NCBI GenBank assembly: GCA_011390935.1
Contig: JAABRL010000028.1
Location: 4,304 to 51,407 of the forward strand
Reading direction: 5' to 3'
DNA from: Gemmatimonas sp.
GTDB lineage: Bacteria; Gemmatimonadota; Gemmatimonadetes; Gemmatimonadales; Gemmatimonadaceae
DNA: 47,104 nt
The position numbers were made by a program, and so were the translations under genes. Positions 8,132-15,286 of the stretch are shown here, piece after piece (positions within the stretch are counted from its first letter, which is position 1; each line of letters starts with the position of its first letter). Under the pieces are notes generated by a model. That model ran no database searches and was not told the origin of the DNA. It worked only from the letters and a program-made list of their open reading frames with translations.

Positions 8132-9448
8132 TCAGGCGACGGCGTTCTTCCGGCGCAGCACGATACGCAGCGGACTGCCCGTGAACGGGTACGTCTCGCG
8201 GAATCCGTTGTGCAGGAAGCGAATGTAGTGTTCCACCACGAGCTCCGGATGGTTGCCGAAGACCGCGATCGTGGGCGGCGCGACCTCCACCTGCGTGGCG
8301 TAGTTGAGCTTGACTTCGAGGCCGGCTGCCTGCGGCGGCTGACGACGTGCCAACAGCTCCTGCAGGCGGTCGTTGAGCTCGCTTGTGGAGACGCGTGTAT
8401 TCCGCGCCTTGTCCACGTCGAGCACGAGGTCGAGCACCTTCTGCACGCGCTGCCCGGTGAGCGCCGACGTGTACAGGAAGGGCACGTGCGACAGGAACGG
8501 CGCCTTCTCCACGATTTCCTTGCGGAACCGATCGGCACTCTTGTCGCCCTTCTCGGGGTAGATGTCCCACTTGTTCACCACCATGATCAGACCGCGACCG
8601 GCTTCCCACGCCAGTGTGGCCACCTTCAGATCCTGGTTGTGAATGCCATCGACCGCGTCAACGATCAGGATGCAGATGTCGGCCCGGTCGATCGCCTTGC
8701 GGGTGCGCAGCGTGGCATAGAACTCGATCCCTTCATCCACTTTCGACTGCCGGCGCAGGCCGGCCGTGTCGATGAAGATGAAATCGCGTTCGTGGTAGCG
8801 AAGCGGGGTGTCGATGGCGTCCCGTGTGGTGCCGGCTTCATCGGCCACGACGAGTCGCTCTTCGCCGAGTATGCGATTGATGAACGAGGACTTGCCAACG
8901 TTCGGGCGACCGATCACGGCCACGCGCAACGAATCGGGCACTTCCTCTGGCGCTTCCGGAATCGCGGCCACGACCACATCGAGCAGGTCACCCGTGCTGA
9001 TACCGTTGCGCGCCGATACCGGCACAGGGTCACCGGCACCGAGCTCGAAGAACTCGTACCAGTTCGAGTCGCGCGCGTCGTCCACCTTGTTCACCACGAG
9101 CACCCACGGCTTGCTCGCATCGCGCAGCAGATCGAGCACACGCCGATCGCTGGGGTGCAACCCGGCCTTCGCATCGACTACGAGCAGCAGCAGATCGGCT
9201 TCTTCGATCGCCGTGAGCACCTGCTTGCGGATCTCGACGTCCATCGGGATGCGCGGATCGTCCGTGAGACCGCCCGTGTCCACCAGCCAGAAATGTTTGC
9301 CCGCCCAGTCAGTCTGGGCGAAGTGCCGATCACGCGTGGTACCGGCTTCCTCGCTCACGATGGCGGACGTGCCGCCCACGATGCGATTGAAGAGCGCGGA
9401 TTTGCCGACGTTCGGGCGCCCCACGAGGGCGACGACGGGGAGACTCAT
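8132..9448 (-). CDS. der: Ribosome biogenesis GTPase Der (EngA)
   Basis: Double GTPase needed for 50S subunit assembly, 438 residues. Domain 1 has GRPNVGKSALFNR (about residues 10-22), DTGGL and NKVDD. Domain 2 has GRPNVGKSSFINR (about 183-195), DTAGLRRQSKVDEG and NKWD. A KH-like domain fills the C-terminus, ending near GSPLRIVLRRK. Its ATG overlaps the end of the DUF512 gene by four bases. The order DUF512-der-plsY-gpsA is a known conserved neighbourhood in several phyla. Confidence 0.97.
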   Translation of the reverse strand: MSLPVVALVGRPNVGKSALFNRIVGGTSAIVSEEAGTTRDRHFAQTDWAGKHFWLVDTGGLTDDPRIPMDVEIRKQVLTAIEEADLLLLVVDAKAGLHPSDRRVLDLLRDASKPWVLVVNKVDDARDSNWYEFFELGAGDPVPVSARNGISTGDLLDVVVAAIPEAPEEVPDSLRVAVIGRPNVGKSSFINRILGEERLVVADEAGTTRDAIDTPLRYHERDFIFIDTAGLRRQSKVDEGIEFYATLRTRKAIDRADICILIVDAVDGIHNQDLKVATLAWEAGRGLIMVVNKWDIYPEKGDKSADRFRKEIVEKAPFLSHVPFLYTSALTGQRVQKVLDLVLDVDKARNTRVSTSELNDRLQELLARRQPPQAAGLEVKLNYATQVEVAPPTIAVFGNHPELVVEHYIRFLHNGFRETYPFTGSPLRIVLRRKNAVA

Positions 9449-10740
9449 GCGGCGGGCTGCCAGGCGCAGCTGCCTTCGGGGACAAGCGCGTCGATGAAAT
9501 CGTACGACGGATACACAGGCATCGGAAATGACTCGCGGACGACGACGAAAGGTTCGTCATCGAGGAACAGGCCGTCGTCATTGATGCACTCGGCCGGAAT
9601 GAGGGCGAGATCGAGGTCGGTACGACCCTCGAGCGCGCGGCGAATGTCGGCCCCGACGAGCAGGCCGGCAGTAGTCGTGGTTGGCCCGAACAGCGAGTTC
9701 TCGGCCACAATCAATTCAAAATGGGCACCCGTGCGCTCGGTAAGCTGCTCCAGCAACGGGGGCATCAGCGGCGCCATCGAGACCCCCGTCACCACCCCAA
9801 TGCGTCGCCCATCGAGACGCGGCAACTGGTCGAGCCCTTCGGCCACGCGCAGGCGGAGCGAGGCCACTGCCCCGACCCCGTTTTCGATCTGCTGAAACTC
9901 GCCGTAGAAGTCGGGCTCCGGGAGTGCGCGCCCCGCCAGCAGGTACAGCTCATCGGAGCCGAAGACCCACCGATCGCCGCGTTCGGCGAGCGCGCGCGTC
10001 GCCCAGCGATCGACATGATCGAGCAGCGCGCCGGCCGTGGCGGCGTCCATGCTCTGCCCCGTGTACAGGTGTGAGAACTGCGTGAGCCCCACCGGCACGA
10101 TGGCGACCGACATCATGGCGTCGCCCAGGTTCCAGAGGTCCTGCAACGACTCCTCGAGCACCGCGCCGTCATTGAGACCGGGCACGATGACCATCTGCCC
10201 GTGGAACATGATGCCCCCGTCGGCCAGCCGAGTGAGCTGATCCACGATGTTGGGCACCCGCGGATTGTTCAGCAGCACCTTGCGGGCTTCCCACGGCGTG
10301 GCGTGTACCGACACGTACAGGGGCGAGAGCCTGTACTCCAGAATGCGCGCAATATCCTTGTCCTTCACGTTGCTCAGCGTCGCGAAGTTGCCGTACGCGA
10401 AGGACAGCCGATAGTCATCGTCGCGAACGTACAGCGGCTTGCGCAGCCCCTTGGGCAAGCCCTCGATGAAACAGAACTCGCATCGGTTGGCACAGCGCCT
10501 GATGGTCGGCGGCGCGAGCGTCACGCCCATGGCATCACCGGCATCGCGCTCGATATCGAACTCGACCAGCTCACCGTCCGGGAGTCGGGCGCTCACGACG
10601 AACGCCTCGTCGGCAGTGAGGAACTCCCAGTCGAGGAAGTCCTCGAGCGTGCGGCCGTCAACCGACAGCAGCTCCGTGCCAGGCACGATACCGACCAGGT
10701 CGGCAATGCTATCGGGCTGGACAGCGGTGACACGAACCAT
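9445..10740 (-). CDS. DUF512-family PDZ protein with radical-SAM-like cysteine cluster
   Basis: A 431-residue protein starting at the ATG at 10740 (MVRVTAVQPDS). Residues 1-60 look like a PDZ domain (SIADLVGIVPGTELLSVDGR). A CxxxCxxC cluster follows at Cys83, Cys87 and Cys90 (CANRCEFCF), the arrangement of radical SAM 4Fe-4S enzymes. The C-terminal half matches the DUF512 type (RRIGVVTGVSMAPLM, TTAGLLVGADI). The function of the family is not established; the cluster suggests redox or radical chemistry. It is the first gene of the operon leading into der. Confidence 0.88.
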   Translation of the reverse strand: MVRVTAVQPDSIADLVGIVPGTELLSVDGRTLEDFLDWEFLTADEAFVVSARLPDGELVEFDIERDAGDAMGVTLAPPTIRRCANRCEFCFIEGLPKGLRKPLYVRDDDYRLSFAYGNFATLSNVKDKDIARILEYRLSPLYVSVHATPWEARKVLLNNPRVPNIVDQLTRLADGGIMFHGQMVIVPGLNDGAVLEESLQDLWNLGDAMMSVAIVPVGLTQFSHLYTGQSMDAATAGALLDHVDRWATRALAERGDRWVFGSDELYLLAGRALPEPDFYGEFQQIENGVGAVASLRLRVAEGLDQLPRLDGRRIGVVTGVSMAPLMPPLLEQLTERTGAHFELIVAENSLFGPTTTTAGLLVGADIRRALEGRTDLDLALIPAECINDDGLFLDDEPFVVVRESFPMPVYPSYDFIDALVPEGSCAWQPAA

Positions 10741-10996
10741 GCGAAAAGACCGCGAGCGTACGGGAGCAGAAACAGAGCGGCGGACACCGTCGCAACGCAG
10801 ACGGTCCTCGCGGGAGACGCGCGCTCGCAAACGCGGAGTGCACCTTAGAAGCCTAACGAGGTGAGATAGCGGAAAGCAAGGAACGACATGGACTTCGGGA
10901 CGACCGCCACGCCCTCACCGCAGGTCAGCCCCGAGCACCGCACTCGCGTTCGCAGCCGAACGTGTAACGAATGCAACGAACGTGTAACGGCGTCAA
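10741..10996. other. Divergent intergenic region
   Basis: This region separates the leftward DUF512-der operon from the rightward PiT-like gene, so it should hold promoters for both. The leader of the leftward transcript contains a 6-bp hairpin ACCGTC-N8-GACGGT (786-805 after 10000). A weak leftward -35-like TTGCTT lies near 10870-10880, without a good -10. Three TGYAACG heptamers lie near the plus-strand gene. No small gene is convincing here. Confidence 0.45.
10957..10989 (+). repeat. Direct repeat upstream of the PiT-like gene
   Basis: CGAACGTGTAACG occurs twice, at 10957-10969 and 10977-10989, exactly 20 bp apart (about two helical turns). Between them lies a related TGCAACG (10972-10978), giving three TGYAACG heptamers at 10963, 10972 and 10983. 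The block ends eight bases before the ATG at 10997. Spaced direct repeats of this kind suggest an activator-binding site, although its closeness to that ATG suggests the true start may lie further downstream. Confidence 0.5.
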
Positions 10997-12157
10997 ATGC
11001 CGCCCGCCCTACGTGGCGCATCGCGCCACCGCGGCGCTTTCTTTCCTCGGCAGCCTAATGCGCCAATCCTGCTGCTCCGTTCCTCACTGCGTCCGGAATC
11101 GTGTCCGGCGTTCCCAGAGGGTGCCGTCTTCATCACGTTCGAACTGGTCATCATGGCGGTCGGCTTCGCCATCGCGTCGTATTCCATCGTCGCGAACGAT
11201 GCGTTGCAGACTCTCGGGACCTTTCTCTCGTCGAACGGCAATCGCCCCTGGTGGGTGCTCTGGCTGTTCGCGGTCGGCATTCTCTACGCCGTCCTGATTT
11301 ACGGCTGGTTCGTGAATGGCGGCGACACCTCGTTCGGACGCCTCGACCGGATTCCGCTCCCGCAGCCGTTCACGTGGATCTACCTCGTTCCGCCGCTCGT
11401 GCTGCTGTACCTCACGAAGCGCGGCATTCCGGTGAGTACCACGTTCCTCGTCCTCACCATCTTCGCCCCGGAAAACCTGGGCAAGATGATGGCGAAGTCG
11501 TTCATCGGCTACGCGGTGGCGTTCGTCTTCGCGATCGTGCTGTATCTCACGATCGCCCGCGTCTTCGAACGTCGCTTCATCGATACCGCACACGACGCAC
11601 CACCGCGCATGTGGATCGCGTTGCAGTGGATCTCGACCGGCTTCCTCTGGAGCCAGTGGCTGATTCAGGATCTGGCCAACATCTTCGTGTACGCGCCGCG
11701 TCAGATGAGCGGGCAATGGCTCATCTTCGCCCTGCTCATCATGGGCGCCCTGCACGCCTACATGTTCGCGACGCGCGGCGGCGAGATCCAGAAGGTCGTC
11801 ACGAGCAAGACCAACACGCGCGACATTCGCTCCGCGACGATCATCGACTTCTGCTTCGGCCTCGTGCTCCTGCTCTTCAAGGAATGGAGCAAGATTCCGA
11901 TGAGCACCACGTGGGTGTTCCTTGGCCTGCTGGCGGGCCGCGAGATCGCGATGTCGGTGCGGTTGCAGTCGCGCCCCATGCCGGAGACGCTGCGCATGGT
12001 CGGTCGCGATGGCATGAAGGTCACCGCCGGGCTCGCCGTGAGCGTGGTCCTGGCCATCGGCCTTCCGCGCGTCGCGGAGTTTTTGCCGCGCGCCACGGAA
12101 CTCGTCGCCACAGCCTTGGGCGTGAAGCCGTCGGTGGCGGTGGCCGCCGAGCGCTGA
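10997..12157 (+). CDS. Divergent PiT-like membrane transporter
   Basis: A 386-residue polytopic membrane protein. Two half-sequences each carry a motif resembling the PiT phosphate permease family: VANDALQTLGT (residues 65-75) recalls the PiT GANDVANA motif, and GIPVSTTF (143-150) with KIPMSTTWV (about 299-307) recall PVSTTH. Spacing and duplication fit the inverted-repeat fold of PiT carriers, but the rest is diverged and the substrate is unknown. The start is unsure: the ATG at 10997 gives a 45-residue basic leader before the first helix, while an ATG at 11153 would cut into it. It is followed after about 60 bases by mqnB. Confidence 0.6.
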   Translation: MPPALRGASRHRGAFFPRQPNAPILLLRSSLRPESCPAFPEGAVFITFELVIMAVGFAIASYSIVANDALQTLGTFLSSNGNRPWWVLWLFAVGILYAVLIYGWFVNGGDTSFGRLDRIPLPQPFTWIYLVPPLVLLYLTKRGIPVSTTFLVLTIFAPENLGKMMAKSFIGYAVAFVFAIVLYLTIARVFERRFIDTAHDAPPRMWIALQWISTGFLWSQWLIQDLANIFVYAPRQMSGQWLIFALLIMGALHAYMFATRGGEIQKVVTSKTNTRDIRSATIIDFCFGLVLLLFKEWSKIPMSTTWVFLGLLAGREIAMSVRLQSRPMPETLRMVGRDGMKVTAGLAVSVVLAIGLPRVAEFLPRATELVATALGVKPSVAVAAER

Positions 12158-12218
12158 TCCGGCGCCAGATGGGCCACGGCTGTCCGCCGCCGCGGCCAGC
12201 CGTATACCTTTCGCAGGT

Positions 12219-12788
12219 ATGCTTGAACGTGCTCGAGTTCTGGTCGTCGCGGCCACGCCGCGCGAGTTGGCGCCCCCCGGCGACTGGATCGCCGTGCCCT
12301 GTGGTGTCGGGCCGGTTGAAGCCGCCATCGAGACGGCGCGGGCGATCGCTGAACTGCAGCCGGCGATCCTGCTGCACGTCGGCATCGCTGGCGGTCGGCG
12401 CACGCGGGCCCTCCCCTCCGCCTCGCTCGTGATCGGCAGTGAGGCGCGGTACTGCGACATTGGCGTGCCGCCCGAGTGGGCGCCGCGATCCGTGCCCGCG
12501 TCCCCGACACTGCTCTCGGTGATGCGTCAGGCGTTGCCGGACGCGCCCGTGCTGCCGATCGGGACGAGCGCGCGTGTCGGCGGGACAAGCGGGTGCGACG
12601 TGGAAGCCATGGAAGGCTTTGCGGTACTCCGCGCGGCGCAACGCGCCGGTATTCTGGCCATTGAAGTGCGCGCGATCGCCAACGAGGTGGAGGAGGAGGA
12701 CCGTACGCGCTGGCGCATTGCACAGGCGTGTGACGCCATTCAGGCCGTCACACCGCAGCTGGTGCACGCCATCTGGAACGCGTCGTGA
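12219..12788 (+). CDS. mqnB: Futalosine hydrolase (menaquinone, futalosine pathway)
   Basis: A 189-residue nucleoside phosphorylase-superfamily protein. Family features are the glycine-rich HVGIAGGRR segment, VIGSEARYCDIG, and the nucleoside-binding DVEAMEGFAV (about residues 130-139) with VRAIANEVEEEDR. Alone it could be any nucleosidase. Because its stop overlaps the start of mqnD (GTGA), the likely reaction is cleavage of futalosine to dehypoxanthine futalosine and hypoxanthine. The protein is somewhat short for the family, with a shortened N-terminus. Confidence 0.85.
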   Translation: MLERARVLVVAATPRELAPPGDWIAVPCGVGPVEAAIETARAIAELQPAILLHVGIAGGRRTRALPSASLVIGSEARYCDIGVPPEWAPRSVPASPTLLSVMRQALPDAPVLPIGTSARVGGTSGCDVEAMEGFAVLRAAQRAGILAIEVRAIANEVEEEDRTRWRIAQACDAIQAVTPQLVHAIWNAS

Positions 12789-13585
12789 CACGTCCCCTGC
12801 TCACCTTCGGGTACTCCCCGTGCCCCAACGACACGTTCGCCTTTCACGCGCTCTCACACGGCCTGGTCGACATGCCGTTCGCCGTGCGCCCCGTCCTGCT
12901 CGACATCGAGGAACTCAATCGCCGAGCGCACACCGGTGAGTTCGACCTCACCAAGCTGAGTGTCGGTGCCTTCGCCGCGGTCGGCGATCGGTATCGTCTC
13001 TTGCGCAGCGGGGCGGCGCTGGGGCACGGCGTGGGACCGTTGGTCGTCGCACGTTCAGTGCAGTCCCTCGACCGTGCCATGCGCGGGCGCGTGGCGATTC
13101 CGGGTCGAGAGACCACGGCGTTTCGACTCCTGCGACTCGCGGCGCCCGACATCGGCGAGGTGGAGGAGATGCGCTACGACCACATTCTCGATGCGGTCTC
13201 GTCAGGCCGCGTAGATGCCGGTCTCATCATTCACGAAAGCCGCTTCACGTACGAACAGCACGGACTCGTGCGCATCGCCGATCTCGGTGACTGGTGGGAG
13301 CGAGATACGGGACTGCCCGTGCCGCTCGCTGGCATCTGTGCACGACACGATCTCGGCGACACGCTCACCTTGGCCGCCGAGCAGGCGATCCGCGCGTCAG
13401 TGCAGTACTCGTTTGATCATCCGGAGGCCAGTCGCGCGTACGTGCGCGCGCATGCGCAGGAAATGTCGGACACCGTGTGCGACGCACACATCGCGCTCTA
13501 CGTGAATGCGCACAGTCTGGACCTCGGCGACGATGGACAGCGCGCGATCGAGCGGTTGGTCACGGCGTCGCCCATCACCCGCTGA
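12785..13585 (+). CDS. mqnD: 1,4-dihydroxy-6-naphthoate synthase
   Basis: Converts cyclic dehypoxanthine futalosine to 1,4-dihydroxy-6-naphthoate in the futalosine route to menaquinone. It has 266 residues and a periplasmic-binding-protein-like fold. The signature FGYSPCPNDTFAFHAL lies at the N-terminus, with DIEELNRRA, DLTKLSVGAF and the central IHESRFTYEQHGL segment. Translation starts at a GTG that overlaps the mqnB stop. mqnA, mqnC and mqnE are not in this window. Confidence 0.94.
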   Translation: MTRPLLTFGYSPCPNDTFAFHALSHGLVDMPFAVRPVLLDIEELNRRAHTGEFDLTKLSVGAFAAVGDRYRLLRSGAALGHGVGPLVVARSVQSLDRAMRGRVAIPGRETTAFRLLRLAAPDIGEVEEMRYDHILDAVSSGRVDAGLIIHESRFTYEQHGLVRIADLGDWWERDTGLPVPLAGICARHDLGDTLTLAAEQAIRASVQYSFDHPEASRAYVRAHAQEMSDTVCDAHIALYVNAHSLDLGDDGQRAIERLVTASPITR

Positions 13586-13591
13586 TCGCCC

Positions 13592-14128
13592 CTAGCGCCC
13601 GTCGGGTGATGCGTCGAGCAGGTCGTCATGCTCCTCGTGATCGAGCGACGCGTTGTCCGGCTCGAGTGCGATGAGCTGCGCATCCGTCTGGCGGCCATCG
13701 ATGTAGAGGCGAGCGACCGACGGGGCAACGGCACCGTGCCTCGGTCCGCCCGATCCCGGGTTCACAATGATCCGACGGGCCGCGCGCGTGAGGAGCGGTT
13801 CCTTCGTATGTCCGAAGACGATCACGTCCGCGTGCAGGAACGCCGAGACCAGGCGCGGCGGCGTCGGCTGACCGAGCAGGTGCCCGTGCGTGACCACCAC
13901 GTGCACCTGCTCGATCCGTTCGTCGATGCTCACGGCGAGATCGGCGCGCGCCGCGCGATCACGGTCACCACCCACGCCGCGCACCGGTGCGATTGTGCCA
14001 AGCGCCCGCAGCACCTCCGACGACCCCAGGTCACCTGCGTGCAGGATCAGGTCGACACCGCGCAGCGCGGCCAGCGCATTCGGGTGCAGTCCGTCGTGGG
14101 TATCCGAGATCAGCCCGATGATGCGCAT
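13592..14128 (-). CDS. YfcE/MJ0936-type metallophosphoesterase with altered metal motifs
   Basis: A 178-residue calcineurin-like phosphoesterase. Present: LISDTHDG (Asp9, His11), HAGDLG (Asp33), THGHLLG (His81, His83) and NPGSGGPRHG. Two usual metal-ligand motifs differ. The GNxD segment reads GVGGDRD (residues 51-57) without an obvious asparagine, and the GHTH motif reads GHTK (106-109). It may therefore bind metal differently or have lost activity. The Asp/Glu/His-rich C-terminal tail (DHEEHDDLLD) is also unusual. The gene is convergent with mqnD, with six bases between the stops. Confidence 0.85.
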   Translation of the reverse strand: MRIIGLISDTHDGLHPNALAALRGVDLILHAGDLGSSEVLRALGTIAPVRGVGGDRDRAARADLAVSIDERIEQVHVVVTHGHLLGQPTPPRLVSAFLHADVIVFGHTKEPLLTRAARRIIVNPGSGGPRHGAVAPSVARLYIDGRQTDAQLIALEPDNASLDHEEHDDLLDASPDGR

Positions 14129-14146
14129 GGCGAAAGCTACACCGGC

Positions 14147-15286
14147 TCAGGGGCGATACGAGGACCCCACGCCGGTGTTGAACACGACGACGTCCGAATC
14201 GGGTCCGATGGTTCCATCGCGCACGAGCCCTTCGAGCACCGAGAGTGCGCATCCGCCCTCGGGGGCGGCATCGATCCCGGTGGCTTCCGAGAGCCGACGT
14301 GTGGCCTCACGCATCTGCTCTTCAGTGGCACTCGCCGCCGCCCCATCTGTCTCGCGCAGAATGCGCAGCAGGATGCGATCCCCGAGCGGTCCGGGCACGC
14401 GCAATCCGCTGGCGTACGTGACGGGATCTACCCATGGATCGGCGCGGTCTGCACCGCTTGCGAACGCTCGCACCAGCGGCGCGCAGCCAGCGGCTTGTGC
14501 CACCACGTAGCGCGGCTGTTTGGTATCGGGCGGCAACCAACCGCCCGCCATCAGCTCGCTGATGGCCTTCCAGATGCCCACGGTGCCCTCGCCGCCGCCC
14601 GTCGGATACACCACGACGTCCGGAAGCGTCCAGCCGCACTGCTCCGCGAGCTCGAAACCCATCGTTTTCATTCCCTCCACGCGATACGGCTCGCGCAGCG
14701 TCGCCACGGGCCACCATCCGCTCTCGGCCGCGAAGGCGGCGGCCAGCTTCCCTGCATCACCGATGTGCCCGTCGATGCACTCGAGATGCGCGCCCAACGC
14801 ATCGATCGTCTCCAGAATCGGACGTGGCGTGCTGCGTGGAGCGAACACGCGCACCGCCAGACCGGCGGCGGCCGCATACGCCGCAATCGCGGCGCCCGCG
14901 TTGCCGGCGGTCGGGACCACGAGCCCTGGTACATCGTCACCCTTCGCGCGTGTGATCGCCGCGCTCATGCCGCGCGCCTTGAAGGAGCCGGTCGGATTGC
15001 GGGATTCGTCCTTGATGCGAAGGCGCTTCACGCCTGCCGCGCGCGCCAGCGTGGGGGCCTCCACGAGGGGCGTGAGTCCCTCGCCGAGTGAGACGGGGGT
15101 CTCACCGACGCGCAGCGGCAGCCACGGCATGTAGCGCCACATGTCCCAGCGGTCCGCGAGGCTGCGGTCGCGCGTGACTGGCGCGTACTGCGCGAAGAAC
15201 GGCTGCGCGCACGCAGGACACGTGGTCGCACCGACGATGTCGGCCGGTGCAGTGCCGCAGGCAGAACAGGAGAGGGACCAGGTCAT
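14147..15286 (-). CDS. thrC: Threonine synthase
   Basis: PLP enzyme that converts O-phosphohomoserine to threonine. It has 379 residues, within the short threonine synthase class. An N-terminal zinc-ribbon-like pair (Cys7/Cys10 and Cys23/Cys26) precedes the catalytic domain. The PLP lysine is Lys103 in NPTGSFKARGM. PTAGNAGAAIAAYAAAAG binds the cofactor phosphate, and YPTGGGEGTVGIWKA is the glycine loop. A role on another threonine-like substrate cannot be excluded without homologue comparison. Its start overlaps the uvrC stop by four bases, an odd pairing with a repair gene. Confidence 0.9.
   Translation of the reverse strand: MTWSLSCSACGTAPADIVGATTCPACAQPFFAQYAPVTRDRSLADRWDMWRYMPWLPLRVGETPVSLGEGLTPLVEAPTLARAAGVKRLRIKDESRNPTGSFKARGMSAAITRAKGDDVPGLVVPTAGNAGAAIAAYAAAAGLAVRVFAPRSTPRPILETIDALGAHLECIDGHIGDAGKLAAAFAAESGWWPVATLREPYRVEGMKTMGFELAEQCGWTLPDVVVYPTGGGEGTVGIWKAISELMAGGWLPPDTKQPRYVVAQAAGCAPLVRAFASGADRADPWVDPVTYASGLRVPGPLGDRILLRILRETDGAAASATEEQMREATRRLSEATGIDAAPEGGCALSVLEGLVRDGTIGPDSDVVVFNTGVGSSYRP

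Noticed and set aside
8210..9895. 561-residue plus-strand frame spanning der and DUF512
   Set aside because: It is a shadow frame rich in Arg, His and Gly with no domain, covering two well-identified genes.
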